Of a stretch of 11,496 nucleotides of DNA, positions 6,837 to 11,496 are shown in pieces. A program made the translations under genes and the position numbers. Each line of letters starts with the position of its first letter. The first letter of the stretch is position 1. Source of the DNA: Candidatus Levyibacteriota bacterium (GTDB lineage Bacteria; Patescibacteriota; Microgenomatia; Levybacterales; UBA12049); the NCBI GenBank assembly GCA_903872785.1, contig CAIQLZ010000069.1, forward strand, positions 1-11,496, given 5' to 3'. The notes under the pieces were generated by a model, which was not told the origin of the DNA, made no database searches, and worked only from the letters and a program-made list of their open reading frames with translations.

Positions 6837-7019
6837 TTAAACCCACATCTTTTTTGCGCGTCTCGAATCTTCTTTTTTTTGCTTTCGGGCAAGTGACGGC
6901 TTCAAATAAAAAGCACGTCTTTTCGCCTCAGGAATAATCCCTTCGTTCAAGACTTTTCTTTGAAATTTTCTGATCAACGTATCGTCGCTATCTCCCGGCA
7001 TTTTTTTAACTACTACCAT
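6837..7019 (-). CDS. rpsU: 30S ribosomal protein bS21
   Basis: This small basic 30S protein sits near the 16S 3' end and helps initiation. The 60 residues fit the short S21 type. DDTLIRKFQRKVLNEGIIPEAKRRAFYLKPSLARKQKK corresponds to the family core (alRrFkr...Gil.E.rrR.fyekPs..rkrk), followed by a basic tail, DSRRAKKMWV. The ATG at 7019 has the strong AAAGGGGGTG site 8 nt upstream. The leader, about 140 nt from the predicted promoter, contains the second copy of the structured repeat. It is the first gene of the long minus-strand block (rpsU-ybeY-dnaX-ybaB and beyond). Confidence 0.93.
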   Translation of the reverse strand: MVVVKKMPGDSDDTLIRKFQRKVLNEGIIPEAKRRAFYLKPSLARKQKKEDSRRAKKMWV

Positions 7020-7027
7020 AAATAAAA

Positions 7028-7037
7028 CACCCCCTTT
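7028..7037 (-). promoter_or_regulatory. Ribosome binding site of rpsU, AAAGGGGGTG type
   Basis: This site is identical in all ten bases and in its 8-nt spacing to the one before ybaB, and it fixes the ATG at 7019. Confidence 0.75.
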
Positions 7038-7079
7038 ATAACCTCTCTATGAGCTTGCGAGCACCTAGAACTTCTTAAA

Positions 7080-7148
7080 TCCGTCGCTAAAGTGAAGCAT
7101 GAGGCTACTCGAACAGAATTGAAAAGCCGAATGCTAAGCTTAGGCGGA
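7080..7148 (-). repeat. Structured dispersed repeat, copy 2 (rpsU leader)
   Basis: This is the second copy of the 69-bp element, in the same orientation as copy 1, with 51 identical central bases (7085-7135). Differences cluster at the ends. The outermost pair changes from C-G in copy 1 to T-A here, preserving pairing, and one inner position changes to a G-U pair. The inner AGCAT/ATGCT and GGCT/AGCC stem is unchanged. In the predicted rpsU transcript it begins about 11 nt from the 5' end and finishes about 60 nt before the ATG. Confidence 0.7.
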
Positions 7149-7165
7149 CAGTTTTCTACTCATCT

Positions 7166-7194
7166 ATTTTACTCTAAACCCAAAACAGAGTAAA
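7166..7194 (-). promoter_or_regulatory. Candidate rpsU promoter overlapped by an 8-bp dyad
   Basis: On minus, TTTACT (7194-7189), a 17-nt spacer and TAAAAT (7171-7166) form a plausible promoter. A stronger -35, TTGACT (7201-7196), has no good -10 at 17 nt. A perfect inverted repeat, TTTACTCT/AGAGTAAA (7168-7175 and 7187-7194, 11-nt loop), spans from the -35 to the -10. It could be an operator or a weak hairpin just after the HIT gene; no U-tract follows, so terminator function is unlikely. Confidence 0.4.
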
Positions 7195-7205
7195 TAGTCA
7201 AACTT

Positions 7206-7535
7206 CTAAATTGAGGCATCTTTACCCAGAGGACCTATCAGATGGATATGGAGATGTTTAATAATTTGTGCTCCCCCGCCGTTAACCCCAACTCTGTATC
7301 CTTTATTTTCTAATTTAAATTTATTTACCATTTTTTGCGTTGTTTTTTTCAATTTATTCCAAAGAATGCCATCGTCAACATCTAGAAAATCTTCAATGTG
7401 TTTCTTAGGAATAATTAAAACATGGATGGGTTTGACAGGATTTATGTCCGGAAAAGCCATTATATCTTCATCTTCGAATATAAATTCTTTAGGAATAACC
7501 CTGTCTCTGATTTTACAAAAAACACAACCAGTCAT
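7206..7535 (-). CDS. HIT-family nucleotide-binding protein (histidine triad)
   Basis: HIT proteins hydrolyse or transfer nucleotidyl groups, for example nucleoside phosphoramidates in the HINT branch. With ATG at 7535 the protein is 109 residues. It has an N-terminal CVFC (Cys4, Cys7), the typical FPDINPVKPIHVLIIPKKH strand segment, NGGGAQ and the triad HLHIHLI (His94, His96, His98). The C-terminus after the triad is short and lacks the usual GGR...W ending, with GPLGKDASI instead. The frame stays open upstream to a TTG at 7562, adding nine residues. The ATG is preferred because HIT proteins typically begin a few residues before CxFC; neither start has a Shine-Dalgarno. It is probably a separate transcription unit upstream of rpsU. 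Confidence 0.9.
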   Translation of the reverse strand: MTGCVFCKIRDRVIPKEFIFEDEDIMAFPDINPVKPIHVLIIPKKHIEDFLDVDDGILWNKLKKTTQKMVNKFKLENKGYRVGVNGGGAQIIKHLHIHLIGPLGKDASI

Positions 7536-7562
7536 AATATTATCAATGCTACCAATAAACAA

Positions 7563-7656
7563 ATAAACAACTCAATCATCAAATTTAGAATTCAAAATTT
7601 TGCATTAAGTCATTTTTACATTGATTTGCTTATTAGATTATTTGCCTCTTGGGTTA
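7563..7656. other. AT-rich gap with a 20-bp near-palindrome
   Basis: This 94-bp gap separates the end of the MYG1-like gene from the HIT gene. Positions 7581-7600 form a near-perfect palindrome: AAATTT arms around a central GAATTC, with one mismatched pair. No convincing promoter or terminator was found. Weak -35/-10 combinations exist (for example TTGAGT with 18 nt to TAGCAT), but none is strong. Confidence 0.35.
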
Positions 7657-8565
7657 TTACGCTCTTTTAAGAATTTCTATTATTTCTCCCAAAGAAAGCG
7701 TTGTTGGTTTCATTTTAGGATTTTTTGCTGATCCGTTAAGAAGCATTTTTTTGGAAACATGTAAATACCATGTTGCATCCGGATCCAGCTTCTTCAACTT
7801 TTTGCAAGCAGAGGTCAAATCAATATTTATTTTATCAGTCGCAGGAATTGCTTTTATCCTAACATATCCTTTTCTTGGATCTTTTCGAAGTACTATTACG
7901 TATCCCATTTTCTGAGCTAATTTAATAACAGAGTCATTGATAATTTCAAAGCCGATTCCCTTTCCGAATTTCGTTTTAAATTCTTGACCGTTTTTGGCAA
8001 TTTCCTTTTCCGCCCAGATTCTGTTTTCAAACTGATGCAAAATTGCATCCAAAGATTTGCTTATAAATTCGGTACAATAATCATCCTGATTGGGAAATTG
8101 AAATTTAAGTCCGTCCAAAATGCTTATCAAATCAAACTCATGATAATCTGCCAATGCATCTTTGCGGAAAATTTCCTTAAAATGATCTATATCCACGGTA
8201 ACTTTTACCATTCTAGAAACTGCCTCTATCCTATCTTTAATTTTTTTTGAGTCTTTAATTTTTAACTCTTCACTCTTAGTCTTAACGTAATCCCATACCA
8301 AACTTGCTGCGCATATTCTGTCGGATGCGGTTTGATGATGATCCAGAGGGCCGCATCCTGTATCAACATGAATTATTTCGTCATCTTCAATTAATTCCAG
8401 CGGAGACTTTTGATTTGCATCTTTCCATTTTCCGCTGTCAATTCTCTCTCCTGCTGCTACAAACTTTACAACGGCTGTTTCCCATCCGGGTAAAAATCTT
8501 TTGATAAGCCACACCGATACTATAGCATCTATATCAGGTGAGGTATGGGTAACAATAATTTTCAT
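7657..8565 (-). CDS. MYG1/DHH-like metal-dependent phosphoesterase-type protein
   Basis: The 302-aa protein begins MKIIVTHTSPDIDAIVSVWLI. His7, Asp11 and Asp13 correspond to motif I of DHH-type phosphoesterases. HVDTGCGPLDHHQ (66-78) supplies motif II (Asp68) and the DHH motif (75-77). Together with CAASLVWDYV (85-94) and a C-terminal WYLHVSKKMLLNGS segment, this resembles MYG1-type proteins (exonuclease-like, UPF0160) more than RecJ or NrnA. The substrate is unknown; a nuclease or nucleotide phosphodiesterase role is inferred from the motifs. The frame opens to a GTG at 8586, but that lies between the -35 and -10 of a good promoter, and the -10 ends 7 nt before the ATG at 8565. The ATG with a leaderless transcript is therefore preferred. 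There is no Shine-Dalgarno. Confidence 0.75.
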   Translation of the reverse strand: MKIIVTHTSPDIDAIVSVWLIKRFLPGWETAVVKFVAAGERIDSGKWKDANQKSPLELIEDDEIIHVDTGCGPLDHHQTASDRICAASLVWDYVKTKSEELKIKDSKKIKDRIEAVSRMVKVTVDIDHFKEIFRKDALADYHEFDLISILDGLKFQFPNQDDYCTEFISKSLDAILHQFENRIWAEKEIAKNGQEFKTKFGKGIGFEIINDSVIKLAQKMGYVIVLRKDPRKGYVRIKAIPATDKINIDLTSACKKLKKLDPDATWYLHVSKKMLLNGSAKNPKMKPTTLSLGEIIEILKRA

Positions 8566-8572
8566 ACGATTA

Positions 8573-8601
8573 AGTATACAGCACACCTATCTACTTGACA
8601 A
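8573..8601 (-). promoter_or_regulatory. Promoter of the MYG1-like gene (predicted leaderless)
   Basis: The minus strand has -35 TTGTCA (8601-8596), a 17-nt spacer and -10 TATACT (8578-8573), each matching 5 of 6 consensus bases. The -10 ends 7 nt before the ATG at 8565. The -35 overlaps a TTGACA on the plus strand at 8595-8600. Confidence 0.6.
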
Positions 8602-8626
8602 ATTAATTAAAATAAAAGACTATATT
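8595..8626 (+). promoter_or_regulatory. Possible divergent promoter of the 159-aa gene
   Basis: A perfect -35, TTGACA (8595-8600), is followed by TATATT (8621-8626), but the 20-nt spacer is long and the implied start falls on the ribosome binding site. The -35 bases are shared with the divergent minus-strand promoter. Confidence 0.25.
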
Positions 8627-8629
8627 TAC

Positions 8630-8635
8630 AGGAGA
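8630..8635 (+). promoter_or_regulatory. Ribosome binding site of the 159-aa gene
   Basis: AGGAGA lies with its AGGAG core 6 nt before the ATG at 8641. It is a clear Shine-Dalgarno in a region where neighbours lack one. Confidence 0.7.
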
Positions 8636-8640
8636 ATTTT

Positions 8641-9120
8641 ATGGATCCACAAAAACTGGCAGGCCTTGATCCCAAACTGAGAGAAGCTTATCAACGTGTA
8701 ATGGGAACCACGATTCCGGAGCCTCAAGCCCCCATAACTCAGGTACAGACTCCTGCAGCTTCTCCTTTCGATGCAATTCCAACCAACCAACCTCAAATGC
8801 AGCCTACCATGCCTTCCGACCCTGCTACCGAGCCTCAACCCGCAATTAATCCTCAATATCAACCCGCCCCGATGCCAGAATCAGCCATGCCTACACAACC
8901 CAGTTCTAATTTCGTTCAGATGAATTCTGAAGTTGCAGCTACTCCAACAGCCACTTCTTCTAATTTTACAGCGCCTGCACCTGAGACTCAAACTGTAGTC
9001 GTGAAAAAGAAAAACGTAATAACGCCTATTTTATATGGATTTGTGGGCTTAATCTTCATTGCAGTCTACACTATTTTTTGGGCAAAAATTCTTAATTTTA
9101 AACTTCCGTTCTTGCCATAG
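8641..9120 (+). CDS. Hypothetical protein with disordered Pro/Gln/Ala linker and C-terminal membrane span
   Basis: The function is not recognised. The N-terminus MDPQKLAGLDPKLREAYQRVMG (1-22) is a short charged helix; I recall LDPKL...YxRVMGT-like starts in CPR hypothetical proteins, unverified. Residues 25-118 are rich in Pro, Gln, Ala, Thr and Ser, with little predicted structure. A basic KKK (122-124) precedes one hydrophobic helix (about 126-148, VITPILYGFVGLIFIAVYTI), then a short tail, LNFKLPFLP. There is no signal peptide, so the likely topology is a cytoplasmic N-terminus anchored by its C-terminus (positive-inside rule). A good ribosome binding site fixes the start. The last 23 bp overlap the tail of the 411-aa gene on the other strand. 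Confidence 0.85.
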   Translation: MDPQKLAGLDPKLREAYQRVMGTTIPEPQAPITQVQTPAASPFDAIPTNQPQMQPTMPSDPATEPQPAINPQYQPAPMPESAMPTQPSSNFVQMNSEVAATPTATSSNFTAPAPETQTVVVKKKNVITPILYGFVGLIFIAVYTIFWAKILNFKLPFLP

Positions 9121-10333
9121 TCTTTTGAAAATCTGCAACTTGCTTAATAAAAAGTTCATCTAAAAAATGATTATTTACTTTTACAGGATCCAAACAATCA
9201 AGTAAAAGCTGCGCACTTTTTTTATCACATAGTCTATAGTATTTTTCCGGACTTTTCGCAAAAGATTTAAGCTTGATGCGGGCAGATGAAATATTTTCCT
9301 TCATAAAATCTGTTTTACAAATTCCGTTTTTACCCAATTTCACCCTCACTCTATTGAATAATCTTCTTATCTCTTCTGTATCGAGAGGCTCCATGTTTAC
9401 AGAAAGAGTCGTAAATAACTCTTTGTTCTCCGCAGCTAAAAGGCATTGAATAATTACGTAGATTTCGCCATCCTCAAGAGGAGAAGAGTCAAGATCCGGC
9501 TCCTTCTTTTTATCTGAAAATTCAGTTAATGTTAATGCAGCAATTCCTTGATTTCTAAAATCCCAATTTTCAGTTTCCCTTTTTGCAACAAAAATGTCTT
9601 CTTTGGCAGGAATTTCACTTTCAACAAGTTTCTTTTCCAGATTATCCATTTTGACAGAATCACTTTTATCTATCAAATGATAGGCAACGGTTCTATTCCC
9701 CCTGTTTTTGCCTACTCTTGTTTCTTTGGTTGCAATAAATAAATTGTGTTCTTTTAATTTTTTGCGTAAATTGTGAAGAACAGCGTATGCTCTATTCCTG
9801 GCAATCTTAGGCTCAATTTCATTGCCATACATTTTTTCCGCCAGTAAAGGACCGGAAATTGGATTTTCCCCTGCAGTCTCTGCAAAAATTCTCAGCATAT
9901 TCATCTCTGCAGAGGTAAATCCGGAAAGAATTATTTTTTTCTCTTTAAACGAAAATTCCTGATTTTCATTATTTATTTGATTCGCCGAATTTTCAATAAC
10001 GCCAATTTCTTTTTGGGAGATTTCTTCAGATTTTCCGGACGCTAATTCAACCGCTATTTTCTGGGCATCTTCCAGGGAAAAATTAGGTTTTCTTTCACCA
10101 GCTGTAGCTATTCCTAAATTCCGGGCAGTTCCGCGAATTAATTCTGAACTTTGGACTATTTTTGCATCTTCATAAACTTTAAAGCCCAAACTTCTGCCGA
10201 TATCGAGAATTGAATAATATTTTTTGCCCATATTTTCTAAGACAATTTTTATATTTTCGATATCCTGATTTCTTAAATTTTTTAGCTCGCTTTCTTCGCG
10301 AACAACCTGAAATGAAAATTTACGCTCAATCAT
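9098..10333 (-). CDS. Large protein with winged-helix-like DNA-binding segments, 411 aa
   Basis: I do not recognise the whole protein. Residues 138-221 have the pattern of an OmpR/PhoB-type winged helix: FTSAEMNMLRIFAE, then SGPLLAEKMYG, an arginine-rich recognition-like helix (ARNRAYAVLHNLRKKL), and a basic hairpin ending in VAYHLI. Residues 287-368 have a similar rhythm (GEIYVIIQCLLA ... IRRLFNRVRVKLGK ... KYYRL) and may be a second, diverged copy. The N-terminus (1-100) has an HTH-like stretch, YYSILDIGRSLGFKVYEDAK. There is no membrane segment, receiver domain or kinase. A transcription-regulator role is inferred. The ATG at 10333 follows a candidate promoter and has no Shine-Dalgarno. 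The gene diverges from a 59-aa ORF across a symmetric dyad, which could be its operator. Confidence 0.75.
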   Translation of the reverse strand: MIERKFSFQVVREESELKNLRNQDIENIKIVLENMGKKYYSILDIGRSLGFKVYEDAKIVQSSELIRGTARNLGIATAGERKPNFSLEDAQKIAVELASGKSEEISQKEIGVIENSANQINNENQEFSFKEKKIILSGFTSAEMNMLRIFAETAGENPISGPLLAEKMYGNEIEPKIARNRAYAVLHNLRKKLKEHNLFIATKETRVGKNRGNRTVAYHLIDKSDSVKMDNLEKKLVESEIPAKEDIFVAKRETENWDFRNQGIAALTLTEFSDKKKEPDLDSSPLEDGEIYVIIQCLLAAENKELFTTLSVNMEPLDTEEIRRLFNRVRVKLGKNGICKTDFMKENISSARIKLKSFAKSPEKYYRLCDKKSAQLLLDCLDPVKVNNHFLDELFIKQVADFQKTMARTEV

Positions 10334-10361
10334 CTTATTTGGGATAGTTACATTTTCATAT

Positions 10362-10390
10362 TGTATACACGGGCTAAATCAAAAAGTCAA
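10362..10390 (-). promoter_or_regulatory. Candidate promoter of the 411-aa gene
   Basis: The minus strand has TTGACT (10390-10385), 17 nt, then TATACA (10367-10362). The shifted hexamer TACAAT (10365-10360, 19 nt) matches better but with longer spacing. The leader would be about 20 nt without a Shine-Dalgarno. Confidence 0.45.
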
Positions 10391-10419
10391 TAGAGTAAAG
10401 TTTTAAAAAATATTGACTT
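10384..10419. repeat. Symmetric 36-bp dyad between divergent genes
   Basis: AAGTCAATA (10384-10392) and TATTGACTT (10411-10419) are perfect 9-bp inverted arms separated by 18 AT-rich bases. Each arm contains a TTGACT -35 box firing outward, so the dyad couples the two divergent promoters. This geometry suits a dimeric regulator. Confidence 0.6.
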
Positions 10420-10441
10420 ATGTATTGATATTTGTTAAAAA
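10413..10441 (+). promoter_or_regulatory. Candidate promoter of the 59-aa ORF
   Basis: TTGACT (10413-10418), 17 nt, then TAAAAA (10436-10441). An alternative, TTGTTA (10432-10437), 17 nt, then TATTTA (10455-10460), would end 8 nt before the ATG and give a leaderless message. No Shine-Dalgarno precedes this ATG. Confidence 0.35.
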
Positions 10442-10468
10442 CAGTCCATCACTTTATTTAAATACATC

Positions 10469-10648
10469 ATGAATATAGAAAAACTATGTAAAATTGTCAA
10501 TGAAATACCTCCACTTTATATAGACAGAACGGGCTTTCTCACTATTTTGCATCCGGCAACTCAGGATAAAAAACCAAAAAATATTCCCGAACAATCAAAA
10601 AAAAACAATAGAGAACGCACAACAAAAGGCAGAAAAATAGAGAATTAA
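10469..10648 (+). CDS. Small basic hypothetical protein, 59 aa
   Basis: This ORF runs from an ATG to a TAA that interlocks with the proS stop on the other strand (both lie within TTAA, a 4-bp overlap). The first half, MNIEKLCKIVNEIPPLYIDR and TGFLTILHPA, has a mixed hydrophobic composition consistent with a small folded unit. The second half is Lys/Arg/Asn/Gln-rich (for example EQSKKNNRERTTKGRK) and probably disordered and nucleic-acid-compatible. It contains A-rich homopolymer runs, so a sequencing frameshift could change its tail. I recognise no family. Support comes from the promoter-like sequences upstream, the divergent arrangement with the 411-aa putative regulator, and the fact that it exactly fills the gap to proS. 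Confidence 0.5.
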   Translation: MNIEKLCKIVNEIPPLYIDRTGFLTILHPATQDKKPKNIPEQSKKNNRERTTKGRKIEN

Positions 10649-11496
10649 ATTAAATGCTTAAAGACTTCTTCAGTGCTCAAAAGTTCTGTTTTTTGTTCGC
10701 CTCTTCTTTTCCACTCAATTTTATCACCGGCTTTTTCACTTACAAGTAGCCTAACCGGAATTCCTATTAAATCCGCATCTGCAAATTTGGCTCCTGCCGA
10801 TATATCTTTTCTATCATCATACAAAACTTCAACTCCCGCTTTGTTTAATTGCTCATAAATTGCCTCCGCTGATTTCTGAATTGCTATCAAATGTACTCCA
10901 TACGGAGCAACGCTTTCCGGCCAGATAATTCCTTTTTCGTCATGATGCACTTCAACAATTGCCCCAACAGCTCTGGTCAAACCTATACCGTAACTGGCAA
11001 ACCAAACGGGCTTTTTTCGGCCATTTTTATCCGTAAAATTAACGTTCATCTTTTCGGAATAATAAGTGCCAAGGGGAAAAATATTCCCAACCTCAATCGC
11101 CCTGGCTTTTTTTAAAGGTCCGTGTCCCAAACTACACTGTTTTTTTTCTTTCACGGAATTTATTTCCAGATTAGAGCTGAAATCCCCCTTAGGGCAATAA
11201 ATAATTTCATCCTCGCCATTCTCTGCAATTACCTGAAATTCATGAGTGATATTTTTTGTAAATACTCCTCCCCCAGCCTCCGTTAAAATTGCTTCCAAGC
11301 CCATTCTTTTGAAAATCTTTTTATAAGATTCGATGATTTGTGCATAATATTTGAGCATGTCTTCTTCTGAAACATGTATGCTATATAAATCCTTCATTAA
11401 AAATTCTCTTCCTCTAAGAATTCCGGACTTTGCGCGTTTCTCATCTCTAAATTTTGTGGAAAAATGGTAAATTTTCACCGGAAGATCTTTATAGCT
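10645..11496 (-). CDS. proS: Prolyl-tRNA synthetase, C-terminal 283 residues (runs off the window)
   Basis: This class II synthetase charges tRNA-Pro. The frame is open to the window edge; the GTG codon at 11478 is an internal Val (DLPVKIYHF), not the start. Fragment numbering counts from 11496. Motif 2 is visible as FRDEKRAKSGILRGREF (16-32). Motif 3 is YGIGLTRAVGAIVE (169-182). The anticodon-binding domain runs from about 195 to 283 (GVHLIAIQ ... GVEVLYDDRKDISAGAKFADADLIGIP). Between the DFSSNLEIN segment and AIEVGNIFPLG there are only about 20 residues with one Cys (KKQCSLGHG). In the common bacterial enzyme an INS editing domain of about 180 residues sits there. The fragment is therefore an editing-domain-free ProRS. 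The N-terminal part with motif 1 lies outside the window. Confidence 0.95.
   Translation of the reverse strand, partial: SYKDLPVKIYHFSTKFRDEKRAKSGILRGREFLMKDLYSIHVSEEDMLKYYAQIIESYKKIFKRMGLEAILTEAGGGVFTKNITHEFQVIAENGEDEIIYCPKGDFSSNLEINSVKEKKQCSLGHGPLKKARAIEVGNIFPLGTYYSEKMNVNFTDKNGRKKPVWFASYGIGLTRAVGAIVEVHHDEKGIIWPESVAPYGVHLIAIQKSAEAIYEQLNKAGVEVLYDDRKDISAGAKFADADLIGIPVRLLVSEKAGDKIEWKRRGEQKTELLSTEEVFKHLI

Noticed and set aside
7105..7125. tRNA T-arm-like GTTCGAG inside the repeat element (minus strand)
   Set aside because: The flanking bases do not form a T-stem and there is no acceptor, D or anticodon arm, so no tRNA or tRNA fragment is supported.
7168..7194. Rho-independent terminator after the HIT gene
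   Set aside because: The 8-bp stem is AT-rich and no U-tract follows on the minus strand; it is better treated as a promoter-spanning dyad.
7536..7562. TTG start nine residues upstream in the HIT gene
   Set aside because: There is no Shine-Dalgarno and the extra residues lie outside the family core; the ATG just before Thr-Gly-Cys-Val-Phe-Cys fits better.
8626..8862. 78-aa open frame antisense to the start of the 159-aa gene
   Set aside because: Its Arg/Gly/Leu-rich composition mirrors the opposite coding strand, and it has no ribosome binding site.
1..11496. UGA recoding, CRISPR array, insertion sequence, rRNA or tRNA genes
   Set aside because: TGA acts as a normal stop in dus, cysS and prs; no spaced repeats, transposase-like frames or conserved RNA gene sequences were seen.

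Overview
The window is AT-rich (roughly one third G+C by eye), densely packed bacterial DNA. Most intergenic gaps are under 100 bp, and several neighbouring genes overlap or share stop codons. TGA ends dus, cysS and prs, so the standard code applies and the UGA=Gly code of some candidate phyla is excluded. The compact housekeeping set, together with two hypothetical proteins of a style I associate with Patescibacteria/CPR, suggests a CPR-like bacterium, perhaps Microgenomates-like. That placement is inference from memory, not a measured phylogeny.

Left part (1-4600): dus on the plus strand meets a long minus-strand block head to tail. Read in transcription order the block is rpsU, ybeY, dnaX, ybaB, prs, recR, an unknown 192-aa gene, cysS, and a 36-residue membrane mini-protein that overlaps the end of cysS. 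It combines translation (S21, YbeY, CysRS), the clamp loader (DnaX), recombination (YbaB, RecR) and PRPP supply (Prs). prs sits between ybaB and recR, which are usually neighbours, and has its own apparent leaderless promoter.

Middle (4900-7200): two copies of a structured element of about 69 bp lie in the same orientation, one at the 3' end of dnaX before ybaB and one in the leader of rpsU. A core of 51 bp is identical, and the outer stem shows a compensatory C-G to U-A change. Both downstream genes carry the same strong ribosome binding site with the same spacing. dnaX has an in-phase A-AAA-AAA slippery heptamer at the boundary of its clamp-loader and C-terminal parts, with an immediate -1 stop and a small hairpin 9 nt downstream.

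Right part (7200-11496): a HIT-family protein and a MYG1/DHH-like phosphoesterase on minus; a proline/glutamine-rich single-membrane-span protein on plus; a 411-aa protein with winged-helix-like segments on minus; a 59-aa basic protein on plus; and the C-terminal part of proS on minus, running off the window. The 411-aa gene and the 59-aa gene diverge from a symmetric 36-bp dyad whose two arms each contain a -35 box. The ProRS fragment lacks the INS editing domain between motifs 2 and 3.

No rRNA, tRNA, CRISPR array, transposase or phage gene was seen. No stretch over 300 bp is free of genes. The most interesting items are the duplicated structured element, the candidate dnaX frameshift, the leaderless promoters of prs and the MYG1-like gene, and the symmetric divergent promoter region at 10.4 kb.
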